Part shown: in pieces, positions 9,205-18,090 of the stretch
Position numbering within the stretch: position 1 is the first letter of the stretch
Layout: each line of letters opens with the position of its first letter
From: Planctomycetaceae bacterium
GTDB taxonomy: Bacteria > Planctomycetota > Planctomycetia > Pirellulales > UBA7805
DNA: 64,000 nucleotides
Direction: 5' to 3'
NCBI GenBank assembly: GCA_902630355.1
Contig: CACOUL010000004.1
Span: 1-64,000 of the forward strand
Position numbers and translations under genes: made by a program
The notes under the pieces: generated by a model
Told to the model about the DNA's origin: nothing
Database searches by the model: none
What the model saw: only the letters and a program-made list of their open reading frames with translations

Positions 9205-9260
9205 AAAAAACCGCTCAAACCCCAACAGGCGCCAACAGGCGCCAACAGGTGCTTGAGCGG
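9205..9260 (-). terminator. Intrinsic terminator behind tRNA-Pro, with a repeat-filled loop
   Basis: CCGCTCAA (9211-9218) pairs with TTGAGCGG (9253-9260). Read on the minus strand the stem is followed by six T (9205-9210). It lies just 3' of the tRNA. The loop carries about three tandem copies of a 10-base unit, GCCAACAGGC. Confidence 0.7.
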
Positions 9261-9268
9261 TTCTGTAA

Positions 9269-9344
<76 letters not shown>

Positions 9345-9451
9345 ATTTATGTTGCGTTCTCGCAAGGCACCAATCGTAACGCCACCGGCAAAAGAACACA
9401 ACGAATGGCCGGGGTGAACGGGAAGAGATAATGTACTAATGTACACCAATA

Positions 9452-10432
9452 CTAACCGGCCATGCGGTCGTTGCCCTGACGATCGAGCAGGTCGTTGTAA
9501 AGGCGATCGAACTCTTCGCGGCTGGTGAAATGGATCGCAATCGTACCGCGACCTTTGGCCGCTTCGCGAATGTCGACCGACGTGCCGAGGGCCCTTCGCA
9601 GTTTTTGCTCGAGCGGAACCAGATGATCTCGGCTGGAACCCTGCGAGGGGCTGCCGGTCTCTGGTTGCTCCAGCCCGTGCGGATCATCCTCCGCGCGAAT
9701 CCGCTCGGCCACCAAGCGTTCGGTTGCCCGCACGCTCAACTGTTCGTTGCGAATCTGCTTGGCCACTTTGAGTTGTTCCGGCTCCTCCCCGAGAGGCAAT
9801 AGAGCGCGACCATGACCGGCCGAGAGCGATCCATCGCGAATGAGTTCCTGCACCGCCAAGGGAAGTTCCAGTAAGCGAATCAGGTTGGCCACGGTCGAGC
9901 GATCGATCGAAAGCCGTCGGGCCAGCTCGTCCTGCGAGGCACCGAATCGCTCGAGGTACTGGCGGAAGGAGACCGCCTTTTCGAGCGGCCCCAGATCCTT
10001 TCGCTGCAGGTTCTCGACGATCGTCATCTCGGCGACCTGTTGATCGTCTGCCTCGCGGACCGTGGCGGGGACCTCCTGCCAACCGGCCTGGATGGCGGCT
10101 CGCCAGCGGCGTTCTCCGGAGATGAGTTGGTAGCGATCGCCCTCCTTGCGGACCACGATCGGCTGCAGCAGACCATGGTCGCTGAGGCTCTCGGCCAGAG
10201 AGGTGATCTCGTCGGGGTCGAATTCGGTCCGCGGCTGATAAGGGTTGGTATCGATCTGGTAGACGTTGACCTGGATCAGCGTGCCGTCGCCCTCGGTCAC
10301 CGCCCCACGATCGGCCACCGGCTTTTGCACCGGCAGGCTTCCCGATTGGGTGCCCGCAGCAACTTCGCCCAAAAGTGCTTCGAGTCCTCGACCGAGTCGT
10401 CGCTCGGGAGATTTATCCTGGGACTCTGACAT
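9452..10432 (-). CDS. parB: Chromosome partitioning protein ParB (Spo0J family)
   Basis: The product is 326 residues. The start ATG (10432) has a near-perfect AAGGAGGT eight bases upstream. The order is typical: an N-terminal RRLGRGLEALLGE motif that contacts ParA; the ParB/Srx domain with NPYQPR, the GLLQPIVVR strand and ISGERRWRAA (CTP-binding box, about residues 105-115); ENLQRKDLGPLEKA; then a helix-turn-helix (DELARRLSIDRSTVANLIRLL) and SAGHGRALL. ParB binds parS, loads as a CTP clamp and organises the origin region. Unusually, no parA lies next to it; a parS copy sits about 200 bases upstream (10632-10647), so the gene may be silenced by its own product. Confidence 0.95.
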   Translation of the reverse strand: MSESQDKSPERRLGRGLEALLGEVAAGTQSGSLPVQKPVADRGAVTEGDGTLIQVNVYQIDTNPYQPRTEFDPDEITSLAESLSDHGLLQPIVVRKEGDRYQLISGERRWRAAIQAGWQEVPATVREADDQQVAEMTIVENLQRKDLGPLEKAVSFRQYLERFGASQDELARRLSIDRSTVANLIRLLELPLAVQELIRDGSLSAGHGRALLPLGEEPEQLKVAKQIRNEQLSVRATERLVAERIRAEDDPHGLEQPETGSPSQGSSRDHLVPLEQKLRRALGTSVDIREAAKGRGTIAIHFTSREEFDRLYNDLLDRQGNDRMAG

Positions 10433-10631
10433 GACGCGGTACCTCCTTGTACGTGATGCGCGGCCACATGCGGACCGCCTCTGCCACCCGCCACAGGGAC
10501 ATGGGAGAAATCACCCCGAAGCCCCGGCGCAGGCGGGGCGGGATTGTAGCGAGGCGGTGCAGGAGAGTCGAGGTCAGAGTGAAGAAAGTCGAGCCGCGGA
10601 GAAACCGCATCAGCGATTCACAGACTCAACG

Positions 10632-10647
10632 CGTTTCACGTGAAACA
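10632..10647. promoter_or_regulatory. parS centromere-like site
   Basis: CGTTTCACGTGAAACA contains the perfect 14-base palindrome GTTTCACGTGAAAC (10633-10646) and matches the bacterial parS consensus at 15 of 16 positions. It lies in the gap upstream of parB. Confidence 0.9.
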
Positions 10648-10714
10648 CCCATCTTACCTAAACACCGATAGCAGGGCCTGCAGACCTCGCGCCGTGGCGG
10701 AATCCGGCTGCCAC

Positions 10715-12049
10715 CTAGCGGTGCGAATGGATGACCATGCCGGCCAGCAGCTTGGGATAGAAGTAGGTGCTCTTGGCCGGCATCCGCTCGCCATGTTCGC
10801 TGATCGTGCGGATGTGTTCGAGCGAAGCGGGCATCACCAGGGCCCCGAGTCGGTACGGCTCGGCGACTTCACCCGCGCCACCCGGTTCGCTGTTCTCTTC
10901 GATTCCCCGCATGAATTTTTCCACCGAATGCACGTAGCCCGGCTTGGGATGTCCGGCCGCATCGAGCAGCTCGTCGATGATCAGCCGGTGCAGAATGCTC
11001 ACCCCCAGGTCGCGCCAGTCGCTGCTGTGGTCGGGCACCAGTTCACTCATTCGCGCTCGTCCCGCTTCGTTGATCCGGGCCACGGTCCATCGCTCGTCCT
11101 GGGTGGTGAACAGGCCGATGGTCCCCTGATGGTTTTCCTTTTCAATCTCATCCCAGATCGGTTCGGCCAGATCGATCCCCTCGCCCGCGATGCGGGTGGT
11201 GAAACAGGTTTGCAACTTCTCGCAGAGCTCCTCGGCCGTCAAATCCGGAACCCCCCGAAAGAGCCGGTGCGTAGGCTGGACGATCAACCCCGGATCGTTC
11301 ATTCCCACACACATCATCAACACCCCATTGGCCGGATCGCCGGGTGAGAGTTGCCCCTCGGCTTGGAGCTCATCGCGGTAATTGCAGGCCGTCTCATAGC
11401 GGTGGTGTCCATCGGCAATGAACATCGGCTTGGGGCCCATGATGGCCGCCAGTTGCGTGAGCACCTGCAGGTCGGTCACCGGCCACATGCGATGGATCAC
11501 GCCCAAGTCATCGGTCGCCTCGAGCGGCGCATCGCCGGCAATTGCCGCCTCGAGCAAATCTTGCGCTTCGGAATTTTCATCCGGGTAGAGCCCAAAGATT
11601 TGACTCAGATTCGCTTGGCATGCACGCGTGAGTTTGAGTCGGTCGGCCTTGGGACCGGACATCGTTTCTTCGTGCGGATAGATGGTCCCTTCGCCGAAAC
11701 GCTCGAGCCCGCAGCGGGCCATGAACCCACGCCGCTCGACCGAATGACCACAATCGTCAAAAACCTGATGATAGACATAAACGGCAGGATCCGACTCGCG
11801 GAAAAGCATACCCTCCTGCTCCCAGTTTTTGAGAAAACGAGCTGCCCGCGAGTAGACATTGGTTTCCTCATTATCGCCCTGCTCGGCCCGGTTGAGAATC
11901 AACCGCACCACGTTGGCCGGATGCCGCTCGTAGAGTGCATCCTGCATCTCCGGATCGATCACATCGTAGGGCGGAGCCACGACATTACTCAGCGAGCCGA
12001 CGTGGCCGAGGTCGTAACGGAGTCCGGGAAAGGCTTCGATTTTGGGCAT
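10715..12049 (-). CDS. DUF1015 family protein
   Basis: The product is 444 residues, the usual length for DUF1015. Family patterns seen are VVAPPYDVI near the start, NVVRLIL, the YVYHQ strand, EETMSGPKADRL and the conserved IADGHHRYETACNYRDEL block. The biochemical role of DUF1015 proteins is unclear; some are found near serine or one-carbon genes in other bacteria, and here it lies downstream of ahcY. The 206 bases between the two genes hold three inverted repeats. Confidence 0.85.
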   Translation of the reverse strand: MPKIEAFPGLRYDLGHVGSLSNVVAPPYDVIDPEMQDALYERHPANVVRLILNRAEQGDNEETNVYSRAARFLKNWEQEGMLFRESDPAVYVYHQVFDDCGHSVERRGFMARCGLERFGEGTIYPHEETMSGPKADRLKLTRACQANLSQIFGLYPDENSEAQDLLEAAIAGDAPLEATDDLGVIHRMWPVTDLQVLTQLAAIMGPKPMFIADGHHRYETACNYRDELQAEGQLSPGDPANGVLMMCVGMNDPGLIVQPTHRLFRGVPDLTAEELCEKLQTCFTTRIAGEGIDLAEPIWDEIEKENHQGTIGLFTTQDERWTVARINEAGRARMSELVPDHSSDWRDLGVSILHRLIIDELLDAAGHPKPGYVHSVEKFMRGIEENSEPGGAGEVAEPYRLGALVMPASLEHIRTISEHGERMPAKSTYFYPKLLAGMVIHSHR

Positions 12050-12081
12050 GAAACGGGGTTCCTCAAGGGGCAGAGTCTATG

Positions 12082-12198
12082 GGAAAGCTCGGGCAAAAAT
12101 CCCCGAAAACGGGCTTTCCGGGCCGCGTACACTCGGGACTCGCGCGATGGTATCGCGAAGCGGTGCGCAATGGAAGTCCCATGGGATCAACATGGGAC
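12082..12198 (-). other. Three successive inverted repeats between ahcY and the DUF1015 gene
   Basis: GTCCCATG/CATGGGAC (12176-12183 and 12191-12198), CGCGAT/ATCGCG (12143-12148 and 12152-12157) and GGAAAGC/GCTTTCC (12082-12088 and 12113-12119, with an inner TCGGG/CCCGA stem). None is followed by a T run on the minus strand, so they look more like a structured leader or processing region than a plain terminator. Confidence 0.5.
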
Positions 12199-12255
12199 CG
12201 CCGCAGCGAAAACCCAAACCATCCTTCCCCCGAAGCCTGCCGCTTACCGGTGATC

Positions 12256-13587
12256 TTAGTACCGGTAATATTCGGGCTTGAAGGGCCCTTCCTGCGGCAC
12301 ATTGATGTAATCGGCCTGCTCAGCGGTCAGCTCGGTGAGCTTGACGCCCAACTGATCGAGGTGCAGACGGGCCACCTCCTCATCGAGCTTTTTCGGCAAG
12401 ACGTGGATGCCGAGGGAATAGTTATCGGTCTCGTTCCAGAGGGCCATCTGGGCCAGCACCTGATTGGTGAACGAATTGGACATCACAAACGACGGATGCC
12501 CGGTGGCACATCCCAGATTCACCAGCCGGCCCTGCGCCAGAACGAGGATCGAATGCCCATCGGGGAAGGTGTAGCGATCGACCTGGGGCTTGATTTCCAC
12601 ACACTCGACATCGCTTTGCCCGTTGAGCCAGGCCATATCGATTTCGAGGTCAAAGTGCCCAATATTGCAGACAATCGCGTCATTCGGCATCTGCTGCATA
12701 TGGCGGCCCATGATGATATCGCGGTTTCCGGTGGTGGTCACAAAGATGTTGCCCTGCGATGCGGCCTCATCCATCGTGGTCACCTGGAAACCTTCCATTG
12801 CCGCCTGCAGGGCGTTGATCGGGTCGATTTCTGTCACGATCACCCGGGCGCCATAACGCTGCATCGAGTGGGCACAGCCTTTGCCGACATCGCCGTACCC
12901 GGCAACCACCACAACTTTGCCGGCGACCATTACATCGGTCGCCCGCTTGATGCCGTCGGCCAGCGATTCGCGGCAGCCGTAAAGATTGTCGAATTTGCTC
13001 TTGGTCACCGAATCGTTCACGTTGATCGCCGGGACCTTCAGTTCCCCATTCTGATGCATCTTATAGAGGGCCTTGATGCCGGTCGTCGTCTCTTCGGAGA
13101 GACCGCGGATGTTACTCAGATATTCCGGATAACGCTCATGCACCATCGCTGTCAGATCGCCACCATCATCGAGAATCATGTTGAGCGGTTCGCCGGAGGG
13201 GAACGTCAGGGTCTGCTCGATACACCAATCGAATTCTTCTTCGCTCATGCCCTTCCAGGCGTAAACCGGAATGCCGGCGGCCGCAATCGCCACGGCGGCG
13301 TGATCCTGGGTAGAGAAAATATTGCAACTACTCCAGGTCACCTCGGCCCCGAGTTCGATCAGCGTCTCGATCAGCACCGCCGTCTGGATGGTCATGTGCA
13401 GACAGCCAGCAATCCGTGCCCCCTGCAGCGGTTTTTCGGTGCCGTACTTGGCCCGCAGGGCCATCAGCCCCGGCATCTCGTTCTCGGCGAGTTGGATTTC
13501 CTTACGGCCCCAATCGGCGAGTTTCTGAAATTCCTCGGGCGAGCAATCAACGACTTTATGACTTAGCTTGGCTTCAACCTGTGACAC
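12256..13587 (-). CDS. ahcY: Adenosylhomocysteinase (S-adenosyl-L-homocysteine hydrolase)
   Basis: GTG 13587, with CAGGAG seven to eight bases upstream, gives 443 residues; an upstream start would add a tail that does not fit the family. It hydrolyses S-adenosylhomocysteine to adenosine and homocysteine, completing the methyl cycle. Visible are [33 protein letters not shown], the NAD-binding GYGDVGKG and the C-terminal [13 protein letters not shown]-like stretch (here [16 protein letters not shown]), ending KPEYYRY as is typical. The enzyme forms NAD-containing tetramers in the cytoplasm. No SAH riboswitch is recognisable upstream. Confidence 0.96.
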   Translation of the reverse strand: MSQVEAKLSHKVVDCSPEEFQKLADWGRKEIQLAENEMPGLMALRAKYGTEKPLQGARIAGCLHMTIQTAVLIETLIELGAEVTWSSCNIFSTQDHAAVAIAAAGIPVYAWKGMSEEEFDWCIEQTLTFPSGEPLNMILDDGGDLTAMVHERYPEYLSNIRGLSEETTTGIKALYKMHQNGELKVPAINVNDSVTKSKFDNLYGCRESLADGIKRATDVMVAGKVVVVAGYGDVGKGCAHSMQRYGARVIVTEIDPINALQAAMEGFQVTTMDEAASQGNIFVTTTGNRDIIMGRHMQQMPNDAIVCNIGHFDLEIDMAWLNGQSDVECVEIKPQVDRYTFPDGHSILVLAQGRLVNLGCATGHPSFVMSNSFTNQVLAQMALWNETDNYSLGIHVLPKKLDEEVARLHLDQLGVKLTELTAEQADYINVPQEGPFKPEYYRY

Positions 13588-13739
13588 GGTTCCGCTCCTG
13601 ATGTGTTCTGAGAGTGACGGGTGCACGACCTCGAAACCCGGTTCGGGCATCCTTGACCTGCTCCCGTATGATACGCATTTCATACCGCAAATCACAGGGC
13701 TTTTTCGGACAAATGTTCAATATCCCCGCAAAATGCGGC

Positions 13740-14414
13740 TCAATCACTCCGGGCAAATGCCCGTACCGCTTCGCGGACAAAATCTCCAACCCGCACTGCA
13801 TCTTTTCGGCCCGGCGCACACTCCACTCCACTGGCCACATCGACTGCTTCGGGATGCACCCGCGAGATTGCATCCCCGACATTCTTCTCGTCGAGCCCAC
13901 CTGCCAGAACGAGTGGCAAGTCACCGAGTTGACTCCTCTCGGCGGCGAGTCGCTCCCAGTCGGCAACCACTCCGGTGCCTCCGTAGTGATCCGGATCATA
14001 GGCATCGATCAGGATGCCCTGTAAATTCACCCCCGGATCACAGCAGGCTGCAAGATATTCTCGAATCGGCCCAAGCCCCCCCGGACCGAGCCGAAAGGCG
14101 CGAATCACCGGCCGACCCCCGAGGGAAAGCAAATACTCGGGCGGTTCGTCTCCGTGGAGTTGGATGAAATCGAGACCCAAATGATCGTAAGCGGTGCAGA
14201 CTTCATCGTCGGTCGCATTCACAAACAGACCCACCCTCGCGACCGACGCGGGCGTTGCCTCGACGATACGGGCGGCCGTCTCAAGCGAAATGAACCGCTT
14301 GCTCCGAGGGTAAAAATTCAGCCCCAACGCATCGGCACCCGCCGCAGAGACCATGCGGGCATCATCGAGGTCGGTCAGGCCGCATATCTTGACACGGAAC
14401 ACGCTTCGGATCAC
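13740..14414 (-). CDS. trpF: Phosphoribosylanthranilate isomerase
   Basis: The product is 224 residues. It catalyses the third step of tryptophan synthesis, an Amadori rearrangement of PRA to CdRP. The (beta/alpha)8 barrel signature is clear: VKICGLTDLDDA with the catalytic Cys, GADALGLNFYPRSKR, VGLFVNA, LDFIQLHGDE, ILIDAY with the catalytic Asp, LAGGLDEKNV and VDVASGVE. No other trp gene is adjacent, so the pathway is dispersed, as in many planctomycetes. It lies upstream of ahcY on the same strand with a gap of about 150 bases. Confidence 0.95.
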   Translation of the reverse strand: MIRSVFRVKICGLTDLDDARMVSAAGADALGLNFYPRSKRFISLETAARIVEATPASVARVGLFVNATDDEVCTAYDHLGLDFIQLHGDEPPEYLLSLGGRPVIRAFRLGPGGLGPIREYLAACCDPGVNLQGILIDAYDPDHYGGTGVVADWERLAAERSQLGDLPLVLAGGLDEKNVGDAISRVHPEAVDVASGVECAPGRKDAVRVGDFVREAVRAFARSD

Positions 14415-14677
14415 TCCGTGGTCTGAAAAAAAGAAACGCCCAGAAATTCATCGCGGCAGACGGATTATAGCGCGAGAACCATCGCCGACCAAGTGCGCAA
14501 AGCCCGCAACTTGACCACATTCTCAGCGCAGCGTTGCTAGCAGAAAACCTGCAGAAACGCCTCTCAAGTCATCGCGGTCGGGAGTCGATGTCGAGTCATG
14601 GTGGGTGCTGCGCAAAGGCCCGCGTAACGGGAACCTTTCCCGAACTTTGGCCGCACCCAAAATCCCGGTAGACCCAC

Positions 14678-15514
14678 ATGCGCCCAGCTCTACTTCAACT
14701 GAAAAAACGCGCCGAAGGTATGCAATCGGCTGCGCTCTACCGGTCGATTGTCATCGGATCGACCATTTTCCTTATCGCCGTTGCGGCGTGCCGCTGGGGA
14801 TCCGATTCGTTCACCGCCGAAACTCAACTCACACTCACCCGCAAGAAAATCCAGTCCGCCTGGCCCTCGAGTGAAGCGTGGCAACAAATCCTCGGCAGGG
14901 CACTCTCCTGGCAGCTCACCGCCACAGGGAAAGGCCGCGGGCTCGAGGCGGTATCACTGCGGGTCGATGCCGATTCCACCCCACTGTTTCTGAATGTCAC
15001 GCTGCGCTACGTCGACCGCGATCGGCAAACCGCAATCGCCGGAGCCAACCACTGGGGCAACCGGTTGATGGAGTACGATTTTGCGATTGCCGACTTTTCG
15101 CAATCTGACGCCACCTGGCATATGTTGCCCGCGCGGAAGGCGGTCCGAGAAATTGCGCCGCTCACAACGGCAACGCTGCTCGGGTGTCTGCTGCTTGCGG
15201 CATTCACACTCGGCCTTTTCTCCCTTTGGTTTCACTATCGCCAAGGCACACTGCAAACCAAACAATCGATCGAAAACGTATTGAAAACGCGTGTGCTCGC
15301 ACATCTGCCCTCTGCCACGGACGCCACTGGCAGCGAAAGAAAAAGTTTATTTCATTCCGCCTGTTTCATCGGCGAGTGGGTTTTGATGGGAATGCTACTC
15401 GCCGCACTCGCAGTGTCGGTGATAGACAAACATTTTGCTCATCAGTTTTTTCACCAACCGGTCTCGGCACTTGCCGACAGCCTGCGACAGCTGACGGCAA
15501 TCACCTGGAGTTAA
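14678..15514 (+). CDS. Membrane protein resembling a polysaccharide chain-length regulator (Wzz-like)
   Basis: The product is 278 residues with a hydrophobic helix near 24-41, a periplasmic segment of about 120 residues with mixed strands and helices, a second helix near 158-185 and a third near 230-250. Two flanking helices around a periplasmic domain, plus an EPS-type neighbourhood, suggest a short Wzz/chain-length determinant protein, but the usual Pro-rich motif before the last helix is not clear. It stops four bases before the ExeA-like gene, so the two are co-transcribed. Start ATG 14678 has a weak ribosome site; ATG 14720 is an alternative. The call is mainly from context. Confidence 0.5.
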   Translation: MRPALLQLKKRAEGMQSAALYRSIVIGSTIFLIAVAACRWGSDSFTAETQLTLTRKKIQSAWPSSEAWQQILGRALSWQLTATGKGRGLEAVSLRVDADSTPLFLNVTLRYVDRDRQTAIAGANHWGNRLMEYDFAIADFSQSDATWHMLPARKAVREIAPLTTATLLGCLLLAAFTLGLFSLWFHYRQGTLQTKQSIENVLKTRVLAHLPSATDATGSERKSLFHSACFIGEWVLMGMLLAALAVSVIDKHFAHQFFHQPVSALADSLRQLTAITWS

Positions 15515-15517
15515 ACG

Positions 15518-17173
15518 ATGTACGAATCCTTTTACGGCTTTTCGACCCGCCCTTTCCACACGGTTCCCGCCAAGGATCGCTATTTTCCTGCCGAGTCGAT
15601 CGAGACCGCACGGACCAATTTGATCCGGTGCCTCGACCGTGCCGAGGGCTGCGGACTGGCGATGGGACCGACCGGCAGCGGCATTTCCATGCTGTGCGAA
15701 GTGATCGCCGAGCACTTCCGGGGCAACCTAGCGACCGTACTGCTTGGCGGATTGCGACTGACCAATTGCCACGAACTGCTCCAGGGAGTTCTTCACGCAC
15801 TCGGACAGCCTCACCTTCGCATGACCGACGGCGAACTGCGGCTCGCAATTGCCGATGCGGTTTCACCTGGCGGAAGCTGCCCGCAGGGTATCGTCCTGAT
15901 CGTCGATGAGGCGCACCGTCTTCCGCTTCGCGTCGTGGAGGAATTGAGATTTTTGACCAATTTGGTGTACGACGCAAAGCCGAGCGTTCGTCTTTTGCTC
16001 GCGGGAGGCAGTGGACTGGAGGAGCGGTTTGCCGACCCTCGGTTGGCGCGCATGAATCAGCGAGTGGCTGTGCGATGCTATCTCTTACCTTTCACCGCCG
16101 AGGAGTCGTTCCAGTTCATTCGCGCGCAGACTGCCTCCGCAGGCACCGACCCGGACCGCCTGTGGGCACTCGACGCACTCAAGGCAATCCATCGCCATGC
16201 CGATGGATGCCCGCGACTGATCAATCAACTCTGCAACCATGCACTGTTGCTCGCCGCACCGGAAAAAGTACCCCAACTCACGGAGCGCGAGGTTGAACGG
16301 GCCTGGGCCGATATGCAGCAAATCCCCACGGCGGGTCATGCCGAATTGGCCCCGGATGCGGGAGAAGCAAGCAGCACGGTCATCGAATTTGCCAGCCTCG
16401 ATGAGGAAGCACCAGATGCGGCAGATGCGAGTGGCTTCTCCTCTCTGCCGACGGAAGAAGAAGCCGATACTGCGGTCGATTCACTAGGGACGCACCCGTT
16501 TGTCGGACAGACCCATCCGGTCGCAGAGTCAGAACCGCTGCCGGAAACTCGAGACGGCGAGAGCAGCCACGAAACGGCCGAGGGCGACCGCCCGCAGAGT
16601 GAAATTTTGGAACATACGTTTTCACACTGCATCGAGGTGACGCCATCGGCGGGTGAAGAGCCGGCAACCGAGTTGCCGACCTCGAGTGAAGCGCATTCAC
16701 CAAACGCAAACCGGCAACCGCCGCCCGCCAACACGGTCCTGGTGACCGAGTATGCGGGCATCGATGCGGGGAATGTCCTGCCGGTGAAATCGGCCCGCCC
16801 GGAGACAGCCACCCCATCCGACGAGAGCCACCCTGCCCGGGAAGCGAGCGTCCCACTCGAGAACCGCACGGATGACCCACTCGGTGCCCCCGTTGACCCG
16901 CACCCTCCTACGGTGGATTCTCCTGCGACGGACGACCAGAAGAGCGCCCCGGTGGCCCACGAGATTCCGCAACCGCACGAGACGTCATGCGAAACGGCAC
17001 ACGAACATGAGACGCTACAGACGCTACAAGAGATGGCGTCCCAATCTCACCCGGCTCAACCGGCTCACCCGCTGATTCCTCTCACGCCCCAAACCGTGCA
17101 TACCCTCGGAGCCGAATTGCAATTTGCCAATGCGGCGAAAAATCCTGCTCTTAAACACCTGGTGCAACCGTGA
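15518..17173 (+). CDS. ExeA/GspA-like AAA protein with a degenerate Walker A motif
   Basis: The product is 551 residues. The first 270 residues match ExeA-type ATPases used in type II secretion and XrtA-type exopolysaccharide systems: MYESFYGFSTRPF start, P-loop region at 50-57, Walker B LIVDEAHRL (Asp130/Glu131), NLVYDAKPSVRLLLAG and the LINQLCNHALLLA helix. The P-loop reads GPTGSGIS: the invariant Lys is Ile56 (codon 15683-15685), so ATP hydrolysis is doubtful. The last 280 residues are a long acidic, Pro/Glu/Ser-rich tail without a recognised domain. It starts four bases after the Wzz-like gene and overlaps the next gene by GTGA. It is probably a regulatory pseudo-ATPase of a polysaccharide export system. 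Confidence 0.75.
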   Translation: MYESFYGFSTRPFHTVPAKDRYFPAESIETARTNLIRCLDRAEGCGLAMGPTGSGISMLCEVIAEHFRGNLATVLLGGLRLTNCHELLQGVLHALGQPHLRMTDGELRLAIADAVSPGGSCPQGIVLIVDEAHRLPLRVVEELRFLTNLVYDAKPSVRLLLAGGSGLEERFADPRLARMNQRVAVRCYLLPFTAEESFQFIRAQTASAGTDPDRLWALDALKAIHRHADGCPRLINQLCNHALLLAAPEKVPQLTEREVERAWADMQQIPTAGHAELAPDAGEASSTVIEFASLDEEAPDAADASGFSSLPTEEEADTAVDSLGTHPFVGQTHPVAESEPLPETRDGESSHETAEGDRPQSEILEHTFSHCIEVTPSAGEEPATELPTSSEAHSPNANRQPPPANTVLVTEYAGIDAGNVLPVKSARPETATPSDESHPAREASVPLENRTDDPLGAPVDPHPPTVDSPATDDQKSAPVAHEIPQPHETSCETAHEHETLQTLQEMASQSHPAQPAHPLIPLTPQTVHTLGAELQFANAAKNPALKHLVQP

Positions 17174-17964
17174 GAGTGGATCTGCAAACCGCGCTGCGGG
17201 AAATCGAAGGACGTGCGGCCGATTTTGGCCCGGCCACTCAGTGGCAAGCAACCCGGGAAGCGACCGCTGAGACGGCGGACGACACTCCTCGGCAGCACGC
17301 GTCTCGGCTATCGTCTCTGAAATCTTCTCGGCGATCGTCTCGGCCGCCGCACCACGACGGCGAACGTAAGGTCAAACAAGCTGACCGAGGCACGTCATCC
17401 GGCGCGCGCAGCAATCGACTCCAAAGCGCCGGGGAGCAAATTTTGCGTCGGCTAGGCCAGCAAGCACAGGCCAGCCTTCTGCTCCTCTGTGAGTCTCCAC
17501 TCTCGGCGTGCGATTCATCAGGGCAGCAGACACCGGGTGGAGCCTGGGCGAAGACGTTTGCCGACCTGCGAGAGGATCCCGTCTTGGCAGTGAAAATCGC
17601 CTCGGCGACAGAAGGCGGTCGAAGCGAGAAGCCCCCTCTAAGCGACACCCAAAGGCGACCGCAAATCATCCAGAGCCATCACCCGGGACTCTGTACCGTG
17701 CAGATCCCCTTCGGGTCGACTGCGTATGGATCGGTCGATGAATGGAATCAGTTGCAACAGCGATTCGGGCTGATCCTCATTGATGGATCGGGAGTCGACC
17801 TCGCAAAACTCAAGCCGTGGATGGCACGTTGTGGAAACGTTCTTTTTTTCGTCGACTACGGAAAGACCTCGCGCAGATGGGGGCGGCAAGTCTGCAAGCA
17901 GGTGGCCGCACAAGGAATCACACCCGTCGGTTGCATCACGCAAGGTCTGGCTGACCGATCTTGA
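17170..17964 (+). CDS. CpsD/BY-kinase-like protein lacking the P-loop
   Basis: The product is 264 residues from a GTG that overlaps the TGA of the ExeA-like gene, so translation is coupled. The C-terminal part looks like the CpsD/tyrosine autokinase fold: FGLILIDGSGVDL replaces the Walker B FDLVIIDTPP region, followed by the ARCGNVLFFVDYGKTSRR strand and VGCI. Where a Walker A GxxxGKS is expected (LLLLCESPLSACDSSG, about residues 103-118) there is no Lys, and no Tyr-rich tail is present. The N-terminal 90 residues are Ser/Arg-rich and probably disordered. With the two genes before it, this resembles a worn-down Wzz/ExeA/kinase set for exopolysaccharide control. Confidence 0.55.
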   Translation: MRVDLQTALREIEGRAADFGPATQWQATREATAETADDTPRQHASRLSSLKSSRRSSRPPHHDGERKVKQADRGTSSGARSNRLQSAGEQILRRLGQQAQASLLLLCESPLSACDSSGQQTPGGAWAKTFADLREDPVLAVKIASATEGGRSEKPPLSDTQRRPQIIQSHHPGLCTVQIPFGSTAYGSVDEWNQLQQRFGLILIDGSGVDLAKLKPWMARCGNVLFFVDYGKTSRRWGRQVCKQVAAQGITPVGCITQGLADRS

Positions 17965-18090
17965 GAGGCCGGATGACAAGGGCGTGGCCGGACCGTAGAA
18001 TCGGGCCAGAATGTGAGACGATCGGACCGATGTCCCTTCTGCGGCACACCTCCCCCAAAAAAATCGACTTTTGCGAAGGAGCCCTGACAC

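Noticed and set aside
13588-13740. Possible SAH riboswitch upstream of ahcY
   Set aside because: The conserved SAH riboswitch core is not visible; only a generic short GCCCG-type hairpin is present, and trpF ends directly upstream.
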